From Melieria omissa (lineage: Eukaryota; Arthropoda; Insecta; Diptera; Ulidiidae): a stretch of DNA of 64,000 bases. The position numbers were made by a program, and so were the translations under genes. Position 1 is the stretch's first letter. The number at the start of each line of letters is the position of its first letter. Below, piece by piece: positions 42,785-55,139 of this stretch. Location of the stretch: the NCBI GenBank assembly GCA_963971225.1, contig OZ020268.1:13059032-13123031 (forward strand), given 5' to 3'. The notes beneath the pieces were generated by a model. The model had not been told where the DNA came from and made no database searches. It saw only the letters and a list, made by a program, of their open reading frames with translations.

Positions 42785-43639
42785 TAAAGTAAGCGAGGCA
42801 ACATCGTATCTCGGAAACACCTGAACCGATTTGAATGATTTATACAGCAATCAACAACATTCCTGAGTGCAAAAAATACAAAATTAATTAAAGCTCACAA
42901 ATTCACGAAGTTGTGAGGTTGACAACTTTTGGGTTTGTAGGAAGAAAAAAACAAAGCGTAGTGTCGAAACTCCATTAACCCCTCTATTTGAATATAATAA
43001 TAATTGTAATTAATTTTCCGAAGCTTTCTTCCACAAATTTTTCCTTTAGCAACAGAGCATTATTTGACCGATTGCTATTGGCATTCAACCAAACGTTGAA
43101 AATATCGCGAATTTGCAAAGTCATCACCGAAAAATGCCAATAACTTCCATTCACGCAAATATGAGCAGCCAAAAAATTTACAGCATAATGTTTGAACTTG
43201 CCAAAACAAAATATCCAAAAATTTTGAAAATTATAAAAAGGTTTTTTTATATAAACTTTAGAGTTTTAACTCAGTTTTTATTCACTTGATCTGTTTGTTC
43301 TTTTTTTCTTTGTTCTTTGTGAGAAAAATCAGCGGACTTTTGGTCTTCCCAGACCTTAATTATATTAAACTTAAAACAACAGTAAGTTTGAGGCACCAAC
43401 TCATAATTGATTTTGAAATATTGACCCTTAAAGTGAAAGCAAAGTGAAAAAAAATTGTTCAGCGCTGTGAGAGTGTTCTTTAAGAGCTCATAACTTCTAT
43501 ATTATTCAATATTTTTTTTTAAAACTTGAGATTTCTCTTCATTGAAATATTTCCAACAAAACCTCATACTCAGTTTTTTGCGTTTATAAAATTGCATTTT
43601 GGCATTTTAGTCACTACTCACAACACTGCGCGGCGTTGC
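42785..43639. other. Noncoding AT-rich DNA
   Basis: I see no gene or repeat that can be supported here. Confidence 0.4.
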
Positions 43640-43643
43640 TTAA

Positions 43644-43841
43644 TCCTTTCGCTACAAGTTTTTACTGGAGAAAGTTAAAAATTAAAATTTTACGTTTAAG
43701 GCTTCTTTATATTAGCAACATTCTAACACGAAAATTTGAATATTTCTTCATTTACTTTAGCCAAAATTAAAAAGAAAAAGTATCTAAATTGAATGAAAGT
43801 AAAGTAGCATGTTGCCATACGGCAACAAAATAGCGAAAGGG
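43644..43841 (-). mobile_element. piggyBac-like MITE, short copy
   Basis: TTAA lies at both boundaries (43,640-43,643; 43,842-43,845), with ends YCCTTTCGCTA and TAGCGAAAGGG. The 198-bp interior matches parts of the 61-kb copy (GCTACTTT, the GCCATACGGC-like block and ATTTCTTCATTTACTT). TTAA targets and CCC...GGG ends are the mark of piggyBac-type transposition. Confidence 0.75.
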
Positions 43842-43845
43842 TTAA

Positions 43846-46735
43846 CAGGCCCATATAGCAGGCCCATATATATGATCGGTGCGCATGTAAAGACATTTTG
43901 AGGGCTTTCGCAGGATTTCGATGTCATAATTTGATTCCATGGAAAGGAAGGAATTCCATGTCTACTCCAAAGTTATTTAGGTCTCAAAGTAGATAAGTTG
44001 GGCGTGATTTGAGAGAGTAGGACAGAGTGCACTGTACCTATCCAACATTACTAAAAACCCAAGTATGCCATTGTTCAATAATTTTGTACCTGAAAAGTCG
44101 TCAAAATTGTAGAAATACCCAATAGAAAAAATTTTTTTCCAAACAAAAACTGGTACAAAACTTATTCCCCAATATTGCACGCTGTCAGCATTGTAAATTC
44201 TCTACTCTACTCTATTGTACTCGACATAGTTCGCTTCCATAACTTCACACAGCGATAACTATTCGCCAATCTCATGTCGACTACTTACATGCCCGAAATC
44301 CGCTCAATCCGCAGTTCAAGTCGGACTAAGTCTTTAAGAAAACTTTAGCGTCTGAGCCTCGGCTTATCGGAGTCTGTGTGCATTAGATGTGCAAGGAGTC
44401 GATTTTGCACGAGTCTTTGCCAAATCTAATTTTAGCATTGCTGTTGTTGGTTGCTGCACACATCAATTCAATATACACACATTTATGCCGCAAGGCTACG
44501 AGGCACTTAAGCTTTGATCTCGACGCGTGCTGTACTTTTATGTATTCTCATGCATAAAGCGTAGCCCGAACTGAAGCAGACCGGCCGGCAATTCAATGAA
44601 ATTTGTCTGTCTGATAAGAAAAATTTCCTGTACGTGACCACAAACGACGAACGCCCGGACGCATGGACGGACAAGCGGATGAGAAAAGATGGACGGGAGC
44701 GACGAGCTGCCCAGGCCGCAGCACCACATTTCACTGCCAACAAGTTTGGTGGTCAACGTTTTGTCCACAAAAAACAAGAACACAACATAACAGCAACAGC
44801 AACAACAACAACTGCAACAACGACAACAGTGGCAACAGCGCAGCCATCACAGCGGCAAATCAGGAAGCTGTTCAAAAGGGTTTCAAAGGCCAAATTGCGA
44901 TGATGCGACGCAACCTTCGGCCAGGCTGTCTGGCATTTTGTGCAACTAACTAAGTATTTGAACCCGAGAATGCCAACAAAGTGTGGCCGGCTTCAGGCCC
45001 GAACGCCTTGCAGGATTTCTTTAAGGAGCACTGAAGAATGTGAACGTTTGTGCTTCTGTGTGTGTGTGTGGGAGTGGTGGAAATTTAACAATAACAAAAA
45101 ACAAATGAAATTTTGGTAAGAGAAATCAAATAAAAACTGCTCGAGGCTAAATGAAATTTTGTCGGCCACGCTGACTAACGTGACCAGTTGCCGTGAGTGA
45201 GTGAGCGCATGTGTGTGTGTGTGTGGCAGAGGCGTTGTGTATAGTGCGGCTGGTTGTAGTGGGCGGCTGTGTTCAAGTTGTTAAAATTAAATTCTTTAGC
45301 TCTGCATGTGTGTGTGTGTGTGTGCTGGCATTCCTTGGCCACACATTCCGGCGCAGCGTAATAGATTGGCGTATGTGCGCACCGCTGACCATTGCGCTGC
45401 CACCGTTGATGGCTGACAGCGTGTATGGCATTCTTTTGGTAATTTGTTGCCTGCTTTTCGACACATTTGCTCGTTGCTGTGCCGCGATTTTCCACCAATT
45501 TGCTGCCGCATTTGCTCTGCTCGACCGACAATTGCGCGCTGCCTCTCATAATTTACGGCTTTAATGTTTCCTGCTATTGTTGTTGTTCTCGTTGTTGTTG
45601 TTGTTGTTGCACGCCTGCCGCTATTTATGCTCCGCTTCCGGTCATCCGACCGCTCCATTTCCATTTCCGCCGTGCCGCCCACTGTTTAACCTGATTTTCC
45701 ACTGGCTGCGCGCTGGGTTTTCACTTTTCCGTTTGTTTGTCTTTGATTTTGTTCTCGTTGTTGTTGTTGCATTTCTCTTTTTCTCACTGGCGTTTTTAAT
45801 TTCTTTTCATTTTTACGCCATTTTTTGCGCACTTCGAAATTTATTGTTTTTTTTTTCTCGCGTCCATCTTTGTATGTGTGTGTGTGTGTGTGTGTGCATA
45901 TTTTTTGCGCAGCGCAGTGTTGCATTCACAAGTGCAATTTGCTCGCTGATACGGATTCAGTTTTCGCTTTTCATTGCGATTTCATTTTCCTCTTTTGGCA
46001 AAGCCGAGTGGGCGTTACGGCGGCCAACTGGAACGAAAAGGCACAAGAAACGCGAACGAAGGTGAACGGGCACGACCAAAAGTATTTCAACACTTTGTCC
46101 AGCTGCATAACACTCTTCATTGTTGTTGTTATTGTTGTTAATTTTTTACATGCAGATTATTTCTTTGCAGTGGCCCCTGTTGTTGTTGTTGTTGATATTT
46201 TTCGCTGTTCCTTCAATTCCGTTTCGGTGTGTTGTTACAAAGATTACGTTTTATGTTTCCGCTTCCGTGCAGTTATCCTGCTGCTCGTTTGTGCGCATTC
46301 TTGTTCTCCTTGCTGTTGTTTTTGTTGTTGTTGTTATTTTTATGTCGCTGTGTCTGTTTTCAGTGCAGTGCAACTGGCGCCGTCGCCGAATTTACTCACT
46401 GCCCACACAAATTGCCATGTTTTTGTTGTTATCGTTGCTTGTGAATTTTTCATGTTGCACTGACAGTAAACAAATCCCTGACCATTGCCGTCACCCTGGC
46501 TTCCGACACACCGCGAACAGTTACAATTTGGTCCAGGTGCGCTTTCAACTTGTGACTAATGCCCGAGTTCACAGTGGGGTTAGTGTTTTTTTTATAAATT
46601 CATTTAGCGCTCAGTATCTTCTATTCAAGTCAGCATTAGGATTTTTATAAAATACGCAATTCTGGCGTCAGCTATACATTTTATCGGATAGCCTAGAAGT
46701 CAAAATAGGTTCTTGGACTCTGTCTTCATATTCAG
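43846..46735. other. Noncoding DNA rich in GTT and GT runs
   Basis: No gene is supported. GTT/TTG runs at 45,585-45,612, 46,115-46,140, 46,170-46,195 and 46,310-46,335, plus GT runs at 45,307 and 45,875, create long Leu/Val/Cys-rich open frames that are not genes. Confidence 0.5.
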
Positions 46736-46739
46736 CTAA

Positions 46740-48003
46740 CATACTGAATAATTAAAACTTTTAACTGAGATTAAGTTGAATCTGGTTTAAATTTAGTCCC
46801 ACCAATCCAACTTTTGAAGTCAATCCCTATTTCGGACTTTGAATTACATACTAAATCAACCTTTAAATAACGTAATTAATTAACTAATTAACTAAATAAT
46901 TAACAGATATCAATCAAACCTTTGACTTTCAATTAAACCTGATTGTAATCCAACCATCAGTCTAGTTCAGTCTACCTTAAATTTGACATCAGGACTTCAA
47001 GTCCAGCTCAGGGCACCATTACACACTAATGCAACCACTGAGATTCACCTAATACAATTCTTACTTCGAACTCGGTAGGGGGGTAGGAGGGTGTGGCTGC
47101 TCCAGGAGGAGCACACTTAGGCCAGGCCACATGAGATTGAGCATCATATCGCTTACGCGTTAAACCAGTTGGACCAACTTTGAACTACATACTAATCCAA
47201 CTTTTTTTTAACATTTCAAGCTTTCAACACACATAAACTAATTTCATCCAAATTTAAACTTTGAGAGCAACGCAACTTGTATCAGACTTGGAGACCAATT
47301 TCAATTACGCTCAATCAAACCTGATCCTTATCCAATCTTTGAATTCAACCTAACGTCAAGTTAAGATCCAAGTCAGCTTCAGCTGCATCTGTCTAGCCAC
47401 ATGTTTATATTTAACTATGTGACTGAACCTAATCTAATTCTGACTTCAAGCCCACCATCAGCCGAACCACAGCCTTTCAACTGTAACTATGCTAAATCTG
47501 ATTTTAAGCCCATTTCTTAGTGATTAATCTTAGAGATCAACCACTTCATAAGTGAATCTTTGATATTTTGCTATTATTTATTTAGACCTGAGCTTAGGTC
47601 AGCCGCAATCAGGTCTGATCGTCATCTAGTTTTTGAGTTCTAATCCACAAATAATCCATGTTCGAATCTAACCATTGAGCTACACTCAAATCAAATCGAA
47701 TTCCAAGCTAAGCTTTAAATACCTTCATGAGAAACTTACCCGAATCCATCCTTTGAGCTCATCCTTTCAACTCAATATAAATTGTTATTCAAAGCCAGCT
47801 TTTAACATTTCCAAACTAAGCACAACCAAGTCTAACCTTTGCTGTAAACTTAGTTTTTATCAGATTTCGAATTCCTCTTTAGACACACACAGTCACATGT
47901 GTTCCTTTTCAAACCTTTTCTAATCTAATCCCAAGCCAAGTTTAAAACATCTTGATTGATACTAAATCAACGTTTAACCATTAAAACCTAATATAAATTT
48001 CAA
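46740..48003 (+). repeat. G-poor strand-asymmetric domain
   Basis: For about 1.2 kb the plus strand is made mainly of A, C and T, with G clearly under-represented. Phrases like AATCCAAC, CTTTGAACT, CAACCTAATC and AAGTCCA return irregularly. It looks like a decayed tandem array of a roughly 20-30-bp unit. A G-rich island at 47,080-47,165 interrupts it and may be an inserted repeat. No gene is seen. Confidence 0.45.
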
Positions 48004-48007
48004 TTAA

Positions 48008-48517
48008 CCCTTTCACTACAGGTTTTTAATGAGGATAGTAAAAACTGTAAATTTATCAATTAAGTCTTCTAAGTGGTTATATCAAAAACATCTCATACTA
48101 ATTTTTTTGTTATCGACCCTGTTATGTACCCTGTTTTTTACAATATTGTTAAATGACAACAAACATATCGATTTGACTATTTTAATTATAAAAACATAAA
48201 ATTTGTTAAGAATAATAAAAAATTTAATATTTCTTCATTTACTTCTGTTAAATTTATTTTAAAAATTTATCTGAATTGAAGTAAAAAGTAAAATAAAAAA
48301 TTTCTCAAATTTTTTTCCGCTTTTTCTTTCTTTACTTTACCAAGATATAACAATTAAAAAAACATTTATATTTATATTTTTTATCTTAAATATTCAGTTT
48401 ATTAATTTTGTATTATTCACAAAACTTGAAACTATTCCAAGGACCAATAAAAAATGTATTCCTGGAGCCATAGAGGGCTCAGACGTCGACAAAGTAGCAT
48501 AGCATAGCATAGCAAGG
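48008..48517 (-). mobile_element. piggyBac-like MITE, long copy
   Basis: The left boundary is TTAA (48,004-48,007) followed by CCCTTTCACTAC. The interior is a reverse-oriented match to 61,132-61,594 over most of its length, including GACGTCTGAGCCCTC, GAATACATTTTTT and AACTGAATATTTAAG. The right end is degraded to AGCATAGCAAGG, and the second TTAA is lost. Confidence 0.75.
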
Positions 48518-50810
48518 ACATTTTTTATTCGAATCTCTTCCCTTTCTTTGATATTTTCCTCACTTAAAACCGACTTAAATCTAAGTTCCATCTGACTTTA
48601 ATCCATCCTTAGTAAAACCCGTTCGAAATTAACCTCAGTTCAAACCTGTCTTTACTAATCTCCGCGAACAAAATTTCTATTTCGGCCTTTCGACTTTCAA
48701 AATGGCGCCCCATGCCTACAACTACAAAACGCCCCAGCTGTGTGCCCAAAAGCGCAGAGAACGGACCGTGGAGGGGACTGAAGAGAGCAAACATAAACAG
48801 CAGCGACAGCAGAACTTGGCATATTAGAAGAACTTTGAAGCTTTTAATCTTTTCCGATATAAACGCAACGTTATTGCGTTCGCAGCATCGTCGTTGTCGC
48901 TGCTGTTGATGTCAGTGTCGGTGTCGGTGTTGGTGTTGGTGTTGTCGTTGTGGATGCATTTCCTGTTGCCACTTGCTTTGTCGTGGCCGCCATTGCTGTT
49001 GCTGTCGTTGTCACTTTGCCTGTCGGTTTTTGTTGCCTGTGTGATTTTCCGCTGTTGTGGCCAAAGCATGCAATGCAATCTTCATGTTGCTGTGCAGCTT
49101 TGCTGTTGGATTTGTTTGCCTTTTCAAAAATTTTGCTTTACGTTTGTTGCTGTTTTTGCTTTTGTTGTTTGTTATTCGCTGTGGTTGTTGTTGTTTTTGT
49201 TTTGCGCCTTGGCATTTGTGTGCTTTTGGCTGTTTTCGGGCAGGGATTTTTATCTGTTTTGATGTTGCAAAGTTTAACGCGAGCGCTCGAAATAGCTGGG
49301 AAGAAGCGCATAAAAACAAATGAAATTGAAGATTGTTTGCTTGTTTTCTGCTTTTAAGCCATGCAATAGCAATAACAACAACAACAACAACAACAAAGCA
49401 ACAACAAGCAATTCTATCAGACAACAGTGAAACAAAAAATGTTGCTGCACACTCAAAGCGCCAACGAGCGGCAAATGTGCACTTTTATGATCTCAGCATA
49501 TAAAACAACAACAACAAAAACAATAATCATAACAACAAATTGGTGCAAAAGCGGGCGCGTCATGGCCAAATTGAAAAATTCTAAATAAAAAATGCAAAAA
49601 ATTGGAGGAGGATTTTTAATTACTTCGCCGCAGGCCAACAGAAGATACCAAAGCTTTGCGTTCCAGTGTGGGTGTTTGTGTTTGTGTTTATTTGTATGTT
49701 TGTGTGTGTGCGGTTGATATAGCAGCGCAGTAGGGAGCTGCATAGGCGCAATGTCGACACGTATTCGTACATAGGTGGTTGGCCGGGCAGGTGGAAGATG
49801 GCGAACGGTTGGGGTCGGCAGCTGAAATATATCAGCGTCTGTTGTCTAATTTGTATAAAACAATTTTAACCGCACGCAAACATGAAAGCGCACTCGAAAC
49901 GAATTCAATTTGAATCTCGTCGCTCGTCGTTCGTTTCTGGAATTTATTTCATCGAAAGTGCTGCGGGCGTGTTGGGATTATCAATTTCATTCTCTGCGCT
50001 GCCGCATGTTTTGTCCTTCGTCTGTCTGTCTGTGTGTGTGTTGGTGTACTCTCAAAACAAATAAACGAAATTAAAAGCAATTTTGCAATGATAGAAAATA
50101 CATACACGACACATTTATGCATGTCGCTCACACACATCTACAGCACACACACACACACGCACATCTGCATTTAAATCTGTTCAAATGAATTTCGGAAAAT
50201 GTTTGCTTGTTTCATACAATAATAAATTCCCAACTAACCTCGCACTAAACGCTGGACTGGGCGTTGAGCAAATATTTGCCACAGCTCCAATGAATCAGCA
50301 CAAATACCCACTATGTGTTTTGTTTATGTGTGTGTGTGGGTGTGTTGACATCTATCGAATGTGTAGAACAACTGTCGGAATGCAGCGCCGTCGCAGTTTA
50401 AAGCTACGTTTAATGAAGTGCTTCAACTGTGATTCTTGCGTCCACTTGTGCTGAAATTCCACTACTTCAAAATTATGTTTTCGACTCAATCAGGGTTATT
50501 AGATGGCGCTACAGTTTTGTATAAAGTGGCAACTCGCCGGTCAGTGATATCGTAGAGCAAAGCCGCACATAATGTTGGCTGTTTGACTTTGGGTTTGATA
50601 GTAAATGGGCAAGATTGCAAACTGCCTTCATCTTTCTTAACCCGTTCGATAGCATTGCGAGTTGAGTTCTTCATACAAAGTGAATTTTACAGAAGGAGGG
50701 GAATCTAACAGAAGAAAGGAAGGGAATCTAACTATTAACTTTTGAAAGACAGAGTCAGATGCAACGCTCAAACCCAGGTTCAAGACTCCGTTGCGTTAAC
50801 ACCGAAAAAA
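48518..50810. other. Noncoding DNA with simple repeats
   Basis: No gene is supported. GTGTTG-type repeats lie at 48,912-48,945 and a CAA run at 49,375-49,396, both producing false long open frames. A CA run is near 50,143-50,158. Confidence 0.45.
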
Positions 50811-50814
50811 AAAC

Positions 50815-50940
50815 AACAATTTTTCTCTCGGCGGCTGTCCTCTCAGCAGGAAATGGCAAACCTCTGAGAGTAAAAACTGCCTATGAAAAAGCTCCCAACT
50901 CGCCGTTCGGAATCGCCATAAAACTGTAGGTCCCTTTCGT
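50815..50940 (-). repeat. Dispersed repeat, likely retrotransposon 3' end
   Basis: Blocks such as GGCAAACCTCTGAGAGTAAA, ATGAAAAAGCTCC, GCCGTTCGGA and AAACTGTAGGTCCCT match, from memory, an abundant repeat of fruit-fly genomes thought to be a non-LTR element tail. A looser relative (GCAAACCTCTGAGCGTAAAA) is at 53,297-53,317. The identification is from recollection, not a search. Confidence 0.4.
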
Positions 50941-51185
50941 CCGCGTACAAATTCGCACGCACAACACGAATGGTTGCGGGTAGCTGGGCCTAAGTTTCGT
51001 AATCGGGCTGTCGTGCCAGTCAGGATGAAGATGAGGAAATAAATTGTGTGGTATTGCAATGGGCCCCACTGACCTAAACGTGCACTCATTTCAGAAACGT
51101 CACTTCTACCTTCCAACCATTGGCGCATGGTATTCGGTTTCGAATGGTATTCGGCCTAAAATTTTGTACGCAAACCTCCGTACCC

Positions 51186-51220
51186 GCTCCCTCCCAAATG
51201 AAATCCTGTGTGCTCCACTG
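51186..51220 (-). repeat. hAT-like terminus
   Basis: On the minus strand it begins CAGTGGAGCACACAGGATTT and continues CATTTGGGAGGGAG, closely matching the end at 19,946-19,981. No partner end was found. Confidence 0.5.
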
Positions 51221-53460
51221 CTTTCTACCATCAAGCACCTAGAGAGGAAAACTAGGACAAAGTTACATGGCGAAAACGCCCATTGAGATCGCCTGAGAAA
51301 CGCTCACATGATTCACAAAGACTCAATTAGTAAATCGCATAATTTGAAGTAAAAAGAGTTAAAACTTCAAGCTCGATGAAAATGTTTCGATATACAATAC
51401 TCGTACGATTGTGAATTCTTTCAGCTGTGAAAGAATCCAAACAAAAAAAAAACAATGTTTCAAAAAAACATGGAAAATGTTTGCATAAAATTGGCCAGAG
51501 CCAATTTCCCTTTGTTGGTCAATGTTGTTGTTAGCGCTGCCGTTGCTGTTGGCGTTATAACAGTTTTTACGCGTTTTGTGTGTGTTTCGCGGTCGACTGA
51601 GTGTGCGCCGTCACTGTCATAGCGACAGTGTGACTGTGTTCGTTGTTGTCGCCGCTGAATCGAATATGTTCCGTCGAGGAGGAAAAAGCGATTGGACAGC
51701 AGCGATTGTTGTTGGTGTGGTGCGCGTGCTGTTCACTTTTAGTTGATTTTAGTTTGCATTTCGCCGCAATTGCTGCCGCCACTCCCCGCAGCACGACGCA
51801 ACGATAGTCGCGAGTAGTTGCAGTTATTCGAATTGTTGCTGTTGCACTGCAATGTGTTGGTGGTGCTTTGGTTGTTGTTGATGTTGATGTTGTTGTTGTT
51901 GATGCTGGCTCTTATCAAACCGTCAGCAGGCTGGATTTTGTGCGCCGAATTATTATTTTTCCATTTGCCGAAATGCGCGAAAAATTGTTATTGTTTTTGT
52001 TGGCTTTGGGTTTTTTTTTGTTTGGGCATTGTTAGAGTCGCAGTTGTGGCCAATTTTTACGTTATTTTAATTTGCTTCAAATGCTTTTATTCTCAGCTGT
52101 ATTCGTTTTTGTGCTTTGTGCGTTGTCTTGTCGATTCATACAAAAGCAAAGCTCTGCAAAATCCACCCTCGACATATTCGGTAACGGGTAATAAGGCTGT
52201 GCGTCTGACTGTGTTGGCCATTGAAATGTTGCACGTGCTGGGGGAAGCGTAGTTGGTGGCATTTCGCACTGAAAGGCCCAACAGCGACCGCGTTGTTGAG
52301 TGTCTCTTCAGTCTGCATTTTAGTCGTTTACAAATTAAAAATAAAATTTAAATTAAAGAAAAATATGCGCCTCACTCCGCGGCCACTAACGGTGGCCACC
52401 CCCGCCAACAACACGACAACATTGCAAAGGCAGACAGGAGCGTTGTGCAGGCAGGCGTCGAGCATGATTTAGTTGTATTTTTTGTTTTGAGGTAATCAAT
52501 TCAATCCTCGAGTATTTTGAAAACATGAAAATATGGTTTTACACAGACTATGAAAAAGTATGCTTCAGTTTAAATTTTTTGAGGTAATAAAATCAATGTT
52601 TGAATATTAAAAAAATAGAGTAAACGTTCCTGTACTCCGCTTAGGAGCAAAGGGCCTCAAGAAGGTCAATGTTGGCCTTGTGTGGGTTTCATTAAACGAT
52701 TGAAATTCGGTCAGACTGGGTAATTAACCCACCGCTACCATTCGTAGGTGATGGGGAATAAGAAGAAGACTTACTCCGTAAATCTAAGATTATTACTGGG
52801 TTGCGTAGATCGCCGCTTGTGCATCCGTTGCTGCTGGGTAGAAGTTGTCGGATAACACAGAGGTTGGTGTCTGTGATGGGTCCCGAGTGGACAATAAGGC
52901 ACCGGCGAAAAAAGGTGTTCGACGCTGCATTTGGAGATCAACGGCGAAGACGGAGACTGTGTCTCCGGAGGAAGGACTACATCATATCTTGGTGAGACCA
53001 ACTGGATAAAGCTTGCACAAAACCGACACGCCTGAAGAGAACTTTTGGCACTACTAGTGGTGTTGTTGTTGTACTATGCAGTACGTCCACTGGATATGAA
53101 AATCTGCTCATCAGAACTGATTGGAGTGGAAGAATAGGAACTTGTTCAAGAGTAAACCATTTGACTGGGTAATGTTAAAGAGGGATAAGTTGGAAATAGA
53201 TGGATTCTGTTACAAAACATGTGTGAGTTTGGTGCTTAAATTATAAACCAGACAAAGCACAAAAGTGACATTGTGTAGATTTCCTCTCGGCCAAAAACGC
53301 AAACCTCTGAGCGTAAAAGTGCCCAATAAGTTCTTTGGAACCGACCTAAAGCTTTTACTCCTTTCCGTGGAAGTCAGACCTCTGCCTTTTATTGCGATTG
53401 GTGTCAAGTCGCATGGTTCAAGGCCAATAAAACTGGGTGCGACAAAACACAAAAAATTAC
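51221..53460. other. Noncoding DNA
   Basis: No gene is supported. GTT-type runs lie near 51,870-51,900. The stretch 52,780-53,030 is GC-richer and could be a decayed retroelement coding piece, but no motif is clear. Confidence 0.4.
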
Positions 53461-53945
53461 AAAAAAAAAATGTCGCTTGTAGTAAGTTAGTTTTTCTCTC
53501 TGACGTCAGAATTTTTTTAAAGGACTTTGAAATTTCAAGGACATGTTTATTTCCAAAAATTATAAAGAGAAAAGTATTACATTTTTTATATCTTAAAATA
53601 AAGTTAGAAGGACGAAATACAAGGATGTGGTAGTGTACATTTTAGTCCTCAAGATATATTTTTTTGAAAAAAACGAATAAGAAATTTGCAAGGATATTCA
53701 ATTAAAAATTTTTAAAAGGAAATTTTCAAAATGTTTTCGTCCTTTTGCACCAAAGCATTAAATTGTCTTAGATTCTAGAGATTTGTCTCTTTCATTTGAT
53801 ATTTCCTTGAAATAAACATGTCCATAAATTTTAAAGTCCTTTAAAAAAATCCTGCCGGCAGTTTTACTACATTTGGCCCCTAGTTTCGCGAGTATATAGA
53901 TTTTTTCGTTTGTAAAATTTGTTGTCGCACGGTGTAATCCATGGC
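53461..53945. repeat. Inverted-repeat element, dispersed repeat copy 3
   Basis: Left arm 53,505-53,560 and right arm 53,801-53,856 pair as inverted repeats of about 56 bp with about 80 percent identity. Both contain TTTTTTTAAAGGACTTT and GGACATGTTTATTTC. Beyond the right arm, TACATTTGG, CCCTAGTTTC and GTTGTCGCACGGTG match copies at 19,571 and 37,866. No coding capacity or certain target duplication was seen. Confidence 0.65.
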
Positions 53946-55137
53946 GAAATTCTGTAAAAAGCATTACTACAGTGTTGGGCCCGTTGCCACCCAATAGAAA
54001 GCGCCACTGTTTACGAATGCGGGTGGCGGCAACAGCGTTAACAACGCAAGAATCGCACAGCGCATGCAAAATTTTGCCGCATTACACTAACTATGAAGCA
54101 GAGGCGGTTATTATTGTTGTTGTTGTTGTTGCTACAGCCATTGCCACTACTATTCAAACGAATGTTATTGTTGTAGCCACTTGTTATTGCAATTGCGTAA
54201 ATTGTTTTTAGCAGATTTTTTTTTTGTTTTTTTTTTGTTGTTTGAATTTTTAGCATTTGGCTCTTTAGTTGGCGTGCAAATGAAATTTGTATTGCGTTTT
54301 AAAGAGATTTTAACGAATGCTGCACTGCAACAAGCATCCGCCACAAACGGCCCCAGTCCCAGTCCCCAACTGCAGGTCGCGCGCTCAAAGAACGCGGCCC
54401 GGTTGGCGAGTGGGTCGCTGCGAGCGCTTCGGGCGAGAGCTCGGACCGGGCGCCGGTTGTTGATGGCTTTTCAAAAATTTCATTTTCATCTGGCGCTCTG
54501 GTGCGTCGTCGTTTCGCTTTCGCATCTGCCAAGGGTGCTTATTTGTTTATTTGGCCGCACTCGTTCGCGCGCCGCGTTGTGGCGCGGCTTATTTACTTTT
54601 AGCTTATTTCCTTTCGATGCAATTCGCCTTCATTAGAAATGCATTTCAGTTGCGTTCATATTTTCGCTTTTTTTGACTATTTATTTTCACATTTCGCACT
54701 TGTTTTGATTTCATATTTGGGTGAAAATTTAAATTTATGCAAATTACACTGCACAGTCGATGGTGATAAGCGAGTTGAGCTGGAAATATTTCACTAATTT
54801 AATTGAAATAGATGCCACTAGATTCAACTGGCACAACTGATGATGGATTTTTAAACGAAATATTCTTTAAGGTTGAACTCATGTTTTGATTAAAAGTAGT
54901 TTTGATTTTGAATAAATGAATAATTTTGTTTGTCTTTTTTTTAATTGTATTCACCGAAAAGTGAGTTTTGTTCTTAATTAGGAATTTAATTTATTAGAAT
55001 TTTTTATTTTAAATTTTCATAGATGATTACTTTGTGTTTTCTAATGAAATATTTCTATTGATGATTGATTTATATTTAAAAATATATATATTGATCATCT
55101 GCTGCATTTTAAGCTTTTAGACATTTTCCATTAGTTC
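53946..55137. other. Noncoding DNA
   Basis: No gene is supported. A TTG run lies at 54,115-54,131, and a GC-rich block at 54,340-54,560 may be regulatory. From 54,650 onwards the DNA is strongly AT-rich. Confidence 0.4.
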
Positions 55138-55139
55138 TA

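Noticed and set aside
44257..44300. GTAAGTAG donor-like site on the minus strand
   Set aside because: All three upstream frames carry stops close to the site, so no coding exon fits.
45577..46650. Several overlapping Leu/Val/Cys-rich open frames
   Set aside because: They are translations of GTT, GT and T-rich runs, occur in several frames at once, and lack any domain.
48894..49424. Open frames of 120-137 codons on both strands
   Set aside because: Low-complexity GTT/GTGTTG translation with mirror frames on the opposite strand.
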